Below are positions 35,080-47,300 of a stretch of 64,000 bases of DNA, in pieces. Under the pieces are notes generated by a model that searched no databases, was not told where the DNA came from, and worked only from the letters and a program-made list of their open reading frames with translations. Numbering within the stretch: the first letter of the stretch is position 1; each line of letters starts with the position of its first letter. The position numbers and the translations under genes were made by a program. Location of the stretch: assembly GCA_009760855.2 (NCBI GenBank), contig WPIO01000018.1:1890001-1954000 (forward strand). The letters run 5' to 3'. Origin of the DNA: Cristatella mucedo (taxonomy: Eukaryota; Bryozoa; Phylactolaemata; Cristatellidae).

Positions 35080-35206
35080 AAACGTTGGCTACCGAATTCG
35101 TACCGAAAGCCGCTTAGGCTGTGAGTGTGCTATATAAGACTCTCCTGCGTAACACCCAAATGGTCTGTTTGACTTTGTGGAGTTACAGACGAAGATACAT
35201 TGCATA
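35080..35206 (+). mobile_element. Family-2 LINE 3' end, private to copy A
   Basis: GTACCGAAAGCCGCTTAGGC ... GAGTTACAGACGAAGATACA, the last 125 bases or so of family 2. Copy B lacks it (continuous near 62470). Confidence 0.8.
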
Positions 35207-35899
35207 GTCCTAAACAGTTTTTCCCTTATTCTGCCCTTGGTAATGACGTCCAAAGTCCAATATCACGACAGAAGCACTGGCCCCGCTTCCGTAAGTAGCT
35301 TCCCATAGGCTCACTAAATTGTTTAACGAACAATGAAAGCTGCGGATCATAAATGACAAGTTAACTCGTATTTTAGAATAGCTCCGAATGAGAGCCAGAA
35401 CGAGCTGATCATTGATTTCAGATTATGGATTGCCTATAAAATAAATAAACCACGTTCAGCTTTGGCCCTGGGCTACAGTATATATTTATAAAGTATTATA
35501 TAGTATGGTTCATATTTGACAAACGAGATCTTCGTCTCGAATCCCGAAGCATGTGAGGCTCACCTGGAAAGAGATTACGTTCTCTTAGGACCGTGCATAA
35601 AATAATTGGATTAAATATTTTTCAAAAACTGGTCACAGCCACTTTCCTCCGTCCACAATAGCTTCTTGGTGAATTCTCTGAACCCCACACTCTTTTTTTC
35701 TGCAATCCTGTGAAGATACCAGCTTGGGAATCATTGAACCTTTTTAGAAATGGCAACTCCCACATCAAAACGTCACACTTAGCCAGTAAGTTCCACGCAG
35801 ATTTTAGAGGCAGTCACTCCAAGGATTCAGCACTGATTCGGGTTTGTAACGAAACTCTTGGAAATGTAGACATATTAGATTTTTTCTGCTCAGCTTGCT

Positions 35900-36745
35900 T
35901 AATAATAATAATAAAATATTTTATATATCGCTCTCAGAGAACTCTGTCTCTTTCTAGGGCTTTACATTTTCTGCAACGGAAGCACAACTGAATGGTTACT
36001 GGTAGCGTGCTCAACAACAAAAAATATCATGGTTAGGGGTGATATGCACAGGGTCAACATGCAAGTTTGGTTAGTGGTTTTAACTCACAGTGCCGTCATG
36101 CATAAGCACGTAGAGGTCGAATCACAGAGACCCACTAAATGCTGTGATAAATAAATGCATTTTAGCTTCTATTGAAATTTGGTTAAGTCATGTGATTTGT
36201 AATGCTAGTCGGAAGTGAGTTCCAGGCTTTGGGAGCATACGAACTAAAGACATGGTCTCTAAAAGATTAGAGGTTTGCTTGAGGTATAGGTAAACAGTTA
36301 AATTCTGAAAAGCGGGTAGTACGGTGCTTAGTCTGGTTGGAGATGAAACCTGATAGATAGGTTAGAGCCAAAAAATGAAGGGACCTAAAATTGAGTGACA
36401 CAACCTTGAATTTCATGAGTCGCTTGACTGCGAGCCAGTGCAGGTCGTTGGGAAGTGGTGAGATTTGGCAACTTCGGCGATCACAACACAGAAGCCTAGC
36501 TGCTGAGTTTTTCACCAGCTATAAGTGCGTGATTACATAGGCTGGTAGACCAGCAAGCAGTGACTTACAGAAGTCGCACCTGGATGTTACACATATCTGG
36601 ACCCATTTAGATGTGGTATCCATTTCTAAATAAACCCGAATTTTAGCAATATTATGTAGCTGGAAGTAGACAGACTTGAATGTGGAGCTGATGTGGTCGT
36701 CTTGTGAAATGTCACTTTAGCACACGACATCTACATTTCGTGGAT
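35900..36745 (-). mobile_element. L2-like LINE (family 1), shared insertion
   Basis: Complemented tail, 3' UTR and ORF back to the 'DDHISS' region at about 36700. The insertion point (GCTCAGCTTGCTTAATAATAA) is the same as in copy B (GCTCGGCTTACTTAATAATAA at about 63123), so this element was present before the duplication. Consistently, it is more decayed than the private copies. Confidence 0.87.
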
Positions 36746-36892
36746 CTTATGGCAGCGCATGATTATTGGTCATCAAGATCTTCTATGCCACCTCCCATCT
36801 CGATGGCGAATCACCGGCACTGCACTGACAAGTTGTCTGTTCTATCTCAGTACGAAACTTAACAGCGTTCGTCACCTCAAGGAAAAGTCAGA

Positions 36893-37005
36893 TTAGCCTT
36901 CAAAGTTTTGATCGTGTTTCCGTGCAGCAAATGTCAAGCGCCTAGAAAAAGATTGACTTCACTAGCAGTGCTTTATTAAGTTTATTGTTATTATTATTAT
37001 TATTA
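36893..37005 (+). mobile_element. L2-like LINE 3' end (family 1)
   Basis: TTTCCGTGCAGCAAATGTCA, then AGCGCCTAGAAAAAGATT, ending in TTATTGTTATTATTATTATT. It is on the opposite strand to the element just left of it. Confidence 0.8.
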
Positions 37006-37229
37006 CCAGGTACTCCAGGGCTCTTTTCTAGATCAACTTCTTTTTATAACTTTCATCTTGTAGCATGTATTTCTAAAAATTTTACTTGGATGGTAACAAC
37101 GTTTCTCATCATTTAAATGACGAGGAAATTAACTTTAGTGTAATTGGCAAACCTCGTAGGACTCATCAATCGAAAAATCTAGCCCTCAAGATTGGCTCTA
37201 AATGCGTATGTGAAGTAGCGTCTCCATGA

Positions 37230-37960
37230 AGTCTAGATTTCCTACTCCAAAGTGACCCTCTACTAGACAATCACATAAGCTTCACAGTCAAGTCTGCTTG
37301 TTTTAAGCTACGTTAGTTTAAAAAACGAAACATACAGGCCTGCTTACGCTTGCAGGCCTGTATTTTTCGTATTTTAAGAGTAAATCTGCGTTGCCCATAC
37401 AAACGCGACGTCCCATGTCGACTTCTGTAACTCACTTCTAGCTGTTCTTCCGGCCTGTGCAATCAGGTATCTACAAATGGTTCAGAACAATGGAGCTGTT
37501 CTTGTCTGTCGTGAGCGTCGAATTCACCACACTTACAAACCTCTCCTCGACTCGCACTGGCTACCAATCAAGCTGCGTATTCACTTTGAGGTTTCTTCTT
37601 TCACTTTCATACCCCTTCATTCCTCGGCTCTAGTCGACTAAGAACAACTGCCACCCACCGCCGCCTCGACAGCACGCCACCTGCTTTCACCCGGCTCAAG
37701 TTTCATACTTGCCCCTAAAATAAACCTCAAATCCTGTTTGAGACCGTGCCTTCAAATCATGTATTCACAATCCTCTCTGACATTACGATATTAACTGGCT
37801 AAATGACATTTAAAGAATAAGCTGAAAACACCAGCTCCTGACAGCAGGGGGTTGGGTCCTTTGAGTTTTGAATTCTCCTTTAAGTGTGTCTAAGCGAGCC
37901 GACACTGGGCATTTTGGCATTGCTCATATTGACATGATTTATTTTCTGCATTCGTAAATT
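37230..37960 (+). mobile_element. L2-like LINE ORF remnant (family 1), degenerate
   Basis: Broken matches to 'DDHISS' (37262-37290), '[10 protein letters not shown]' (37415-37450), 'HWLPVK' (37553-37575) and the C-terminal region, with many indels. The 3' signature is hard to see. Confidence 0.65.
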
Positions 37961-38354
37961 TCCTAGACAGATATTTTCCTAGAGATTTCAATACATATGT
38001 TTATATTTGTTATGGAAATTCTTACCAAAGGCATGAATGCACATAGGGAAACCAGCTAAACTTCCTATATTAAACATGAAACCTTACGGGTATTTTTCAG
38101 GCCGTTGTAACAAATTCTTATTCCACACTAGACTACTAGCACTGATACCAGTGCATAACGTCCTACACAGGAATTTTTACATGTACTGAGCGCCGTAGCC
38201 ATTTTTCGTGCGTCACTCGGAAGCCCTTGTTACCTTCGATCTTGGAGTTAGATTTTTCGCCAATAATTTAGACTCAAGGATAAAGGCACTGCACATCAAT
38301 AGCATATTTCATCTACAAGATGTTTCATTGTGATCGTGTAATCGTCGACGAGAA

Positions 38355-38882
38355 ACCGTTATGTAATGTAATGTAATATATCTCCGTCTGTAACTCCACA
38401 AAGTCATCAAGACCATGTGGGTGTTACGCAGGAGAGTTTTGTATAGCGCACTCACAGCCTAAGCGGCTTTCGGTACGCATTCGGTAGCCAACAGACTTCA
38501 TCTCACGCAACAAAGAGAAATTGAAAAGCCATGCAGAGTCAGGAGAGCAGTTGAGGTAGTGAGTACCATGGAAGTAGCAGCTCAGGACCGCTGAAAAGGA
38601 TGAGCCATTGTTGCCAGTTGTAGAGTAGCTGTGGTTGCGTAAGAATTGTGGAAGCGAGTTCCACAGTCTAGGACCGGCAGAGCTAAAGCTTCTGTTGACA
38701 ATAGTGTTTAAGCGGAGGAATGGGACAGCTAATGCATTGTCCACACAGGACCAGAGGGCTCGAACAGGCTGAAACTGATGCAGCATTTCAGCTAGGTGCG
38801 AAGGAGACAAGCCGTGGTGGGCCTTGTGGGTCAGGGTAAGAACCTTGCTCTGAATCAGTTGGTCAACCGGCATCCATCATGT
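38355..38882 (-). mobile_element. Family-2 LINE 3' fragment
   Basis: On the plus strand it begins with the complemented tail (ATGTAATGTAATGTAATATA), then CTCCGTCTGTAACTCCAC. A minus frame of 149 codons (38424-38873) is open: MPVDQLIQSKVLTLTHKA... and 'RSFSSAGPRLWNSLPQFLRN', the family-2 ORF C-terminus. It is one of the better preserved family-2 copies. Confidence 0.88.
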
Positions 38883-39144
38883 GAGACTATGGTGAATTTA
38901 TTTCAAAAGAGGCGATGTAGTATTAATCCTGTTAGGAAATTTTTAGGGCACCCTAAGATAAATAAATCCCCTGCTGGACAATTTTTATGTGCTAGCATGG
39001 CAGGAGGTATATCCATTTTTCATGGATAGCGTGCACATGTTCATCAATTCTATGCACACACAATACAATTTGTAAGAAATCATCAAATGCTTTTAGATAT
39101 TTTTTAGCTTTTTTCTAAATATCATAAAATCATGAGCATTAACA

Positions 39145-39945
39145 AAGACAGCTGGGCGTGAGTTACAGGCTTTGGAGTAATTTGAATTAAAGGCACAGTA
39201 TCAAAAATATTTGAAATTGTTCGGAGGCTAAGCTAAACGACTTGAATCAGAACACCAGGTGGTGCGATAACTGACTGGATTTGAGAGCAGTTCTGATGGG
39301 TAGGATAAGAAAAACAAATCAAGGTACGTGATAGTGAGTGACACAACGTGGAAGTCCATATGATGAGCGAATTGGAAGCCAGTGTATCTCGGTAATTAAA
39401 GGTTTAATTTGGCAACAATGACGCAAGTGCAGAAAAGCCTGGCTGCTAAGTTTTGCGCCAAGTTTGAATCCCGAATTGCACCGGCCAGAGGATCAGTGAG
39501 TAGTTAGCTACAGAATTTCAGTCGAGATGTCTTAAATTTACGTCCAGCTTGAATGCGCTATTCCTATCTAAGAAATGACGAGTCTGTTTGCAATATTACG
39601 TAGCTGAAAATTAGCAGTATTGATGTCGAGCTGATGTGATTGTTCGTAGAGGCATCCTTTTGGAACAGGACGCCTAGATTGTGTGTGGATGCTAAGGGAC
39701 GTAACCTTAACAAGAACATTACGAAACCTGGGTTTTCCAGTTTTTGAGTAACACTAGGTTTGAGCATAAGTAGTAAGTCGGTCTTATCCTCATTTAATTT
39801 AAGAAAATTTGTGGCCATCTAGCACGAATGTCAGCAATGCACAGTGCAGAAGAGTTCAGAGAGCCACAGTTGCTCGCAGGTAGAAACTTATCTAAACACA
39901 GGTACAGCTCCGAATCTTCAGCGTACAAATTAAAGCTTTGACTTC
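39145..39945 (-). mobile_element. L2-like LINE ORF remnant (family 1), degenerate
   Basis: Minus-strand matches to the ORF from about 39945 ('YADDTQLYL' region, eroded) through 'ATNFLKLNEDKTDLLLM' (39775-39820) and on to the 'AWNSLP' region near 39150. Several frameshifts. Confidence 0.78.
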
Positions 39946-40001
39946 GTTTATAGATTCATTTGAGATACTCATCTTTCCTATGGCTACGCCTTCCCCTCTT
40001 T

Positions 40002-40010
<9 letters not shown>

Positions 40011-40062
<52 letters not shown>
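40011..40062. repeat. (CT)n microsatellite
   Basis: About 52 bases of pure CT. Confidence 0.96.
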
Positions 40063-40065
<3 letters not shown>

Positions 40066-40942
40066 GCTTGCACGCTAGCTCTCTCTCTATCTCACTTACT
40101 TTCTCGTATATCTACAAGGACAGTGTACGCCTTCATGCCTGTGCAGATGGCACGTGAATGAACATGGGCTTGTATCCCTTCTACCTTTCGGAAAGTCGAA
40201 CACGCTCAACTCGATTGCATGACCTACTGCTGACATGCGACCATCGATCGTAGCAAACGCTTTCATCTTTAATAAAGCTGAAATTCAACTACGTATGAAA
40301 TGACCTAGTGTCAATCAAAAAATGGATGACCTAAACTTAAAATTGGGTCACCAAAGTTATTACCTGTATTATGTTTATCATGTACAGGTTTCAAAGTGGA
40401 TAGTGACTTTTCAGTAGATGACCACATCATCTATTTGCACCATCCAGCAGTCAGCTGTTGTCGATTTCCTACGCACTTCATAAATCTAATTCTATTGTAA
40501 CCATGGCTTCATTTGTTTCGCTGCTAGGGCGACCAATTCTGACTGACTTCAGGACATCTTTTGACATAAAATCGTTGCAAAAGAAACTGTTCATGTTGTC
40601 TTCAACTAACAAGTCTAATTCCCTTCCAGCGTATTTAATATTTTCATGAAGGAGTTTAGTAATCTATGGGAGCAAAGCGTATTGCTTATCGCTTTAATAT
40701 TATTGAGAATCAGCTTTACCACTGGTAGGGCGTAACTTCAAGCAACCTATAAAACTGTCACAGTTTTACCACTATGTTGTTGCATCTTTACAACTGACTT
40801 GTAATCAGATTTGCAATAGCTGTATCGGCCATGAATATGAGCAAAAATCTCTGGGAAAGCTGGACAAAAATCTGTGCATTATTTGGTGGAGGAACAGAAA
40901 CACCAGTTCTCGCATAACGGCTAGTGGACGACTTTACGATAC

Positions 40943-41117
40943 CTGAAGCTTGAGAAAACGTCAGGTGCTCATACAAGCTCGCACTGTATTCTTCTGTGGT
41001 TCCGGCTGGTTCATGATCCAGCTCAAAGTCGTCGCTGCTCAAGTCGAGCACGGGCAACTTGGCCGGCACTACGTAGCTGCTCAGCCGAATCTCCACTCTT
41101 TCAAGTTGGTCGGACAT
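40943..41117 (-). CDS. Gene M-A, coding exon 1 (N-terminus)
   Basis: First coding exon of a four-exon model (41117-40943, 34402-34135, 32314-32166, 31917-31862; 648 nt, about 215 aa). It starts MSDQLERVEIRLSS and has an acidic stretch (LDLSSDDFELDHEPAG), ending at CTTCAG|GTATCG in phase 1. Gene P exon 1 is also MSDQ..., acidic, phase 1 and three bases shorter; that agreement is the main reason for calling it. A splice acceptor (GACCTTGCAG) sits 14 nt before the ATG, as in gene P (15 nt), so the leader is probably spliced from an upstream noncoding exon. No known domain. Confidence 0.6.
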
Positions 41118-41169
41118 CTTTGCAAACGAGTCTGCAAGGTCATTGTGGATTCAGCGTCGGTTTAGACAT

Positions 41170-42042
41170 GTTGCCTAGCTAGGAAGTAGCTTTATGTCTG
41201 ACCAATAGCTAATTAGCATCAAATTCCTCTAAAATGGTGCTGACACCAGTATAGGCATTTGTTGAGCACAGGCCGTGTCACATGCTACCATCTGAAATTG
41301 AATGGATACAGAAGCGCTTTTAAACTGTGTGATAATCACGAAAAAATTGAGCAGAAATCCTCGTGTGGGCAGCGTATGGGTACAAATTCTCATTATACAT
41401 TGTTGTTGACTTCCTAGCCAGCCCCTCATTCTTGCTACTCTTCAAGTATCGGAAACTCTTTCCTTAAAATCCGGAGTAGGCTAAGTCTACTAACAGCAGC
41501 GGCAACCTAACTCTTTCATTTATTCTCCGATTCTAGTATTAAATGGCATGCCCGATGCCGGATAAATTATAAAGCTCCCACGATGCCTGTGTCTTCACCC
41601 ACTGTTTCTATGGTCAAATTCTAAAATTACTACTGTTTGTGTGCTATAACCCAGATAGTATTCTAATGCACTTCTCTTCCTACTAGCACTGTTCCACAGA
41701 GCCCTCACAGCCACCTACATGCACGCAACCGTCCGTTCTCTCGGCCATTGCTTAGCCTTCCCCACTTAATCCTCAACTTTATCACTTTCCAACAGCTCTG
41801 CCTATTTGTAAGGCTGCGCATATATGTAAGCAGGCGCACACAGTCACGGGCACTTACACATGCACGCACAAACATACAAATTAACGTGCAAAGGCTATCA
41901 ACAGGTTTCTATTTCTTGCTCACTAATCCCCCGGCTTACACACAAGCCCCTACAGAGGTGGCATTTCCATTAAGTTACCACTAATCTGTGGACTTGGCTG
42001 TGTGATCACTTTTTATTTACTGCAAACTCATCTTTATATTCA
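41170..42042. other. 5' flank or leader intron of gene M-A
   Basis: No ORF or repeat that I can support. Confidence 0.4.
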
Positions 42043-42365
42043 TAATAATAATAATAATACAGTTGATAAATCGCCTCGGAGAACTCAGTCTATTTCTAGG
42101 TGCTTTACATTTGCTGCAAAGGAAACATGATCGAATGATGAGTGGTAGCATTCTTGATAGACAGCATAAGTAACACGGTTTTGGGTGACATACACAGGGT
42201 CAGCATGCAACATTGTCAGCCCACATAAGCACATATAGGACGAATCAGATGGACCCACTAAATGCTTTCATAAATCGGTGCGTTTTTATTATCTTCTTAA
42301 ATGCGCTTAAGTACGGGGATGTTGCGACGGAAGTCGGGATTGAATTCCTGGCTTCGGGAGCAATA
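42043..42365 (-). mobile_element. L2-like LINE 3' end (family 1)
   Basis: Complemented tail (AATAATAATAATAATACAG), CTAGGTGCTTTACATTTGC, 3' UTR and the last 40 or so codons of the ORF, degenerate. Confidence 0.85.
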
Positions 42366-43599
42366 TTATTGTCGCTCTTTATCCAAATGAATATTTATAA
42401 CCCTTCCATTACATTAGTATATGTGAATTTGTATACGTACGTGTCTACGCATACCGGTATACATGGTAAATATAGGTATGACAGGCATATTCACAGATAG
42501 TTTTCACTGCGTTTGTGTCTGGAAATGAGTAATTTTTTTATAGTAACATAAACGTATGTCTGCCCTCTTACAGCCCCACCTGGTGCTCAAAAAAAGTGTA
42601 TTCATGTATTTCGATGTGCCTGTCTGTCGGTCTGTCATCCTTTAGGACAGCTTACATATGAGTACGGGAGTATGCGAACGCAATTGCACTTTGCTCATGT
42701 CTATTTTCCTATTTTTCTAAGCTGACAGTCTTGCCTGCAAATTTAATCTTCTAGTTTTTAATGTACTTTTCATTGTTAGCTGGCGAGCCTAAGCAAGCTC
42801 CATTTCGCGTTTGCATGAGCCGTTGCAAAACTCCTTCTTTGCTACCGTGACCTGTGTCCACTCTTTTCAACTGCACTCCTCTCCAGCCTGAGTGCACAAG
42901 CTCCCACACTCTCACCCACACTAGCCCGTGTGCATGCTCACCCATCCAAGCGAGCACCTAATCGCCCACACTTGCAAGCACCTGCGAGCTCACTTTAAAG
43001 CACCTATTTTGCGACCAGTACCAACCCTCACCCAATAACCCACCAGCTCACACCCACATGCAGGCGCAGACACCTGCTCGGGCGCGTGCGGGCACTTACA
43101 CATGGCGAGACATCACAAGGAAAAGCGTGCACAATCAGGCACGGAAGCGCTAAAGCGTTCGCAAGCTCGGAATTGTATACTCTGCACTTGAGCACGTTTA
43201 CACGGTACGAGAACATAATGAGCTGGCCCAATTTATGTTTGACCCCTATTATTTGTCTATCCTTACTTCATCTGTCTGTCCTAAACCTCTTACCTTTCTC
43301 TCCCTCTATCTCACTCTGTTCATTTTTTTCGATCTCCCTTCTTTTTTCTTCAGTAAAAGTCCGTACTCTTTATTATTTATTGCTCAAGGTCCCACACCAA
43401 TTTCTTAAAATTTGGCATTTTCTTCAATAAAATTCTGACCAATAGTCTGTACCTTTGACTGCCTTAGCCGGCTATTGTTAAGCTGTTCGAAAGTTTTTCA
43501 GAGAAACCCAGCACAGCTCCTAAGCTAAATAGTCTGACGCATGCATTCATACTATACAAGCTCAGTCTCTGAGCACTGTATGAGGGCAGCAGCTGATAT
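42366..43599. other. Spacer, nothing recognised
   Basis: Cytosine-rich on the plus strand around 42840-43060 (many CACTC/CCCAC). ORFs of 67-114 codons overlap antisense and have no recognisable motif. Confidence 0.45.
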
Positions 43600-46500
43600 T
43601 TCCGCCGGAACACCCAATACTAGCCGTCAGCATCGGCTTACTTTGACTTCTCGGGACAGCTTCACCGGCACCCAAGCGGCCGGCTATGAATTTATCAATT
43701 GAGCGATTGGTGCTGATCGCTGTACACAGCTTCAACACTTACTCGGCTGGGAATTGAATTATTGCCAAACCTGATTCTCGCTGGCTTAGTTGTAGCAATA
43801 CAGTTAGGCATGCTAGATGCAAGCTGCCTGCTAGCCGCTGGAAGAGATCAAGTTCACCTATCATCAAAGCCGCCGCATGTAGCCGAGTAGTAGCAGGGAG
43901 TGGCCCGATTGGATCAACCGAGACCAATCGAGAGCGACTCCTGGAGCTGGAGAGCGTGATTTCGGCCTAAGTACGGGTGCATTAGTGAGCCGATTCTCGT
44001 GCATCTGTCTACATTGAGTCGGGCGATTGGTGGCGCACATTCATTCGTCTGATCTGCAATTAATAAGACGAATTCAAAACAGCGTGATGTGCCGTCCTTC
44101 AGCGGTCACGACAGGTAGACCGCTACTTATTGCCATCTCACTAGCGAGACGACTGCGTTAAGCATGCAAAGCGATTTAAAGTTAGCTTGGCTGAGATATT
44201 TGATTAAAGTAGTGACTTTTAGTTCTCTATTCGTCGCACTTCAAAATCACCTACCCCAATGTGGCCGCCAGCCCAAAAAGGTAATGAGAACTGGCTGCAA
44301 TGCTGCCGTCCACGTGGTTCACGGTAGAGCACCCTTTTTCCGAAAAGGCTCTTTTAAATTTCTGGCAGCAGCCAGCCAGCCAGCACTAGGGAGGCTATAG
44401 CACCTCGGGTATTACGTAAGTACGTACCTTCTGAATTTTGATAATGGCTGCCTCTCGTCGTTACGACCCGACTGCAGGCGGCAATCGTCTACAGGATATT
44501 GAATTTCGACAAAACTTCTAGAAAAACGATATTTCGACGAGCCGCTGTAGCTGCGTGTCACGTCAATTACTGAGCTGCTTCCGAAAGGAAACACAATAGA
44601 TTGTATTGCCAAACAAACAATGGTGACCGCCCCAGGGAGGGTAGTGTCATACCGCAGGGGGTCTTCGAGCGGCGTTCGGGTGGACTAGGCGACTCGTCCA
44701 GCTGTAACAAGTCCTGGCGACATTTTGCAGCCGAATTTTCCAATCAATTACGGCAGCAGCTGAAAGGGTACTACAGAAAAAGAATTGCGGCAACGGAGAC
44801 TTTAGGCGCAGCAGTAGGAGCAGCAGCAGCAGCAGTACTTCCACTGGCGGTTGCAATATTTAGTTCCCGGAGTTGCACCTCCAGCCGCTTCTTTCGGTTA
44901 AGCATTTCTAGAAATGTTATAACAGATGGTTATTGCGAACTGGAGAGGTATGGCATGGTATCCTGTGGGCTCTCACGGCTTACCATGAGATCACGAATAG
45001 ACGAATGTTGACGAAGTGTAAAATACATTGGTACGAAACATTTCGGGTCTTCCGTACAGCCTTAAATGGTAAGACGTGCTATTTTGCGGTACACTCACGG
45101 CACGCGCGTAGTAAGCAAGCCCAATAAAAATAAAATATCGCTGGCCACCCAAATATTCAAGCTACATTGAGTTTTCTAACGCTGCGTCAAATGCGACACG
45201 TTCGCTGACGTCTACGGAGTTGAGCGGAAATGCATTTCCCACGGGGCATCTACCTTCCATAGAGGATGAACTTGGTGCGTGCAGTGGGTCAAGGTAATGC
45301 ACAATGCGCATTGGACTTCGTAACGAACAGTAACTTGGTAAAAGTCAGCAAGTTTTCTCTCCGTGTCTATGAATCATCTGTCAAATAAGCGGAAGTGATA
45401 ATCGCCTCGGCCGGCTCGACGACTCGCTCGGCCAGCTGAGACCGGGCTAAGCATAGACGAGCTGTTATTTACTTCCGGATCACGGGACAGCTCGCCAGTC
45501 GGTTACGGTAAAGACGCTGCAGCGTTTTTCCAGACTGGCGCTGCGCCAACGAACGACTCGTAGCCACGGTACCCCTTGCTTTCTATCAGGTCAACTTCGA
45601 GGCAGTGCAGGTCGCTCTACTCGTGACAGTCAGCTGCCGACTGACAGGAAAATCTGCTCCGCCGTTCAATACAACACAGACCTCACCGTCTCAAGAGGGA
45701 CCTTCGAGTGAGAAGGTAAAACAAGAATGCCTACGTTCGTTGCACTGAGCTTCAGACGCGACTGACGCTTATTCGCGTATAGTTCGTGATAAGTTCACTT
45801 ATCACAATCGCACTTTACTGCTTCTCCGCGCTGCCCATACGGACCAGTGATTACGAAGGAATTTCGAGCTAGACCCCAAGTCTCACAACGTACCCTGTAC
45901 CGCGGCCGCTTGGACGCCGGGCGGTGCTTGTCGCTCGCCTCTCCGGTGCTATCCGGCTGACTGCCGCACCGTCCTGGACTGGCGTCAGCGACTGGCAAAC
46001 GGGATTCGCTGAGACAAGAACGAGACATCACGACGACCTGGAGTGAACGCTGGTTCGGCTCGGATTCAGCTCGCCGATCTGTCTGTCTGCGTTTCTATCT
46101 GTCTGTAAGTATTTCCATCAGTCCGGCTGGCTGGCTGGCTGTGCTTCGGTAGCCTTTGTCGAGTCCGTCTAGTACGGTTGCGATCAGCAGATAGTATCCC
46201 ATCCAGGACAGTTTCCGCTCCTGATAGTTGCAGCCACTCTTCCGGAAGTCCTGTAGATAGCTTACGTTGGAATTGTGTGAATAGGCTAGGTCCACTCTTG
46301 AACGGAATTCAGTGCGTGAAGGTGCGTATTTGCGAACGTGTTTAGCGGGCTAGCTTCCTCCTCTCGCATTCTTTAGAAACTTTGCACAGCGCGTTTACTT
46401 ATGCATCGATTTCCCGACTCAGTGAAAGGCTAGCTTTGCATTCGGCTGCAGTAGTGAGTGGCTGCTCGCGTGCTTTCCTGGTGTGAGAGCAGAGTGCTAG

Positions 46501-47300
46501 AGCCGATTGATTTGCCAAAAATGAGCCCTGTTGATATCTTACCGTACAGCCAGGTTGAATGCGGCAAGGTTGTGCAGCGCTTGATTGAAGAATATGTGCA
46601 CTAGCTTGGCAGAGCCATAAGGACAGGGTCAGGAAAACAGTTGCATATTACAAACTGGCGACGAGTGCAAAACATTCCGAGGCGCTGGCACTACTACTAA
46701 GGCTAATTATGCTTACAGAGCTGGCGCTGCGGGCTATCTGTAGGTGACGGCGGGACGTCAACCCCGTCCGGCTTGCCGGTCACAAGACGGACCTGAACTG
46801 GCCGTTACTCTTCTCCCTCAGCCTCCCGTGCCTGCCGGGTGAGACAGCCCACCGAAACGTGCATCCGATCTCTTTAGGAGACTGAAAGCAACGCCAGCCG
46901 GCACAGCTTGAATCGTGTCAGTACCTGTTCGAGGCTTGAAATCCAACTCCCATGGGGTTACAATTGCCGAGCTCAGACGAGGCATGAGAGTGTCCAGTGC
47001 TGACGAGATGTGAGCCCTGTCAAGGCGAGTGCCAGAGCGATGTCGGGGTGCCTGCTCTGAAAGTCGCTGCGGCACCACAGCAGAGCGCTGCCTCGGGCAT
47101 CCACCGATAATCACCATCGCTGTAGGATACCAGGGCTCTCAGAGCTAGACTCAATCTCATGGACGGCTTGGCCTCTAGAAGCAGGAGAGCCACCGACGTT
47201 GCAGCAGCCGTGCCGAAGGACGAGAGGGCTAACGCGACATACATTCAAATGAGTGGCGCGTGCACGTGACTGTTTCTAAAGTTTGCAACGTCCGTCTGCA
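43600..47300 (-). promoter_or_regulatory. CpG-richer region upstream of gene M-A
   Basis: CG dinucleotides are clearly more frequent than in the flanks, with peaks near 44440-44720, 45400-46070 and 46730-47260. It lies 2.5-6 kb upstream of M-A coding exon 1, in the mirror position to the CpG island upstream of gene P. M-A seems to need an upstream noncoding exon, so this is the likely promoter zone. That is inference. No core promoter motif is convincing, and many overlapping ORFs on both strands are expected in such DNA. Confidence 0.35.
44428..44684 (-). CDS. Possible unassigned exon in the CpG-richer region
   Basis: A minus frame open for 257 nt between an AG (GCCTAG) and a good donor CAGAAG|GTACGT. 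It reads ...SSSVIDVTRSYSGSSKYRF... with no initiator Met of its own and no family match. The acceptor lacks a polypyrimidine tract. Joining it to M-A exon 1 would not stay in frame with MSDQ, so at most it would be a leader exon there, or part of another gene. Confidence 0.22.

Larger units (their letters stand above)
19600..36750 (+). repeat. Segmental duplication, copy A
   Basis: Collinear, same-orientation homology with about 50785 to the window end. Anchors seen by eye (A = B): 19600 = 50785; 20400 = 51556; 24000 = 51845; 25330 = 53170; 25640 = 55630; 26840 = 56975; 28315 = 57614; 29700 = 58885; 30905 = 58900; 31350 = 59335; 31917 = 59521; 32314 = 59913; 34402 = 61936; 35900 = 63133. Gaps between anchors are accounted for by transposon insertions private to one copy. 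The real extent may go beyond 36750, because the partner sequence runs off the window. Confidence 0.92.
34403..40942 (-). other. Gene M-A intron 1, 6.5 kb, LINE-filled
   Basis: A GT-AG intron on the minus strand (GTATCG...GTTTTAG). It contains at least six LINE pieces (35080, 35900, 36893, 37230, 38355, 39145) and a CT microsatellite. The left part to about 36750 is homologous to 61937-64000 in copy B. Confidence 0.5.

Noticed and set aside
41140-41169. Short upstream ORF before the M-A start codon
   Set aside because: The acceptor 14 nt before the ATG, matched in gene P, places this segment in an intron rather than in the leader.
44601-45011. 136-codon plus ORF with an Ala-rich helix
   Set aside because: The Ala run comes from a short GCA repeat, and the minus strand over the same bases gives poly-Leu. 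No splice or family support.
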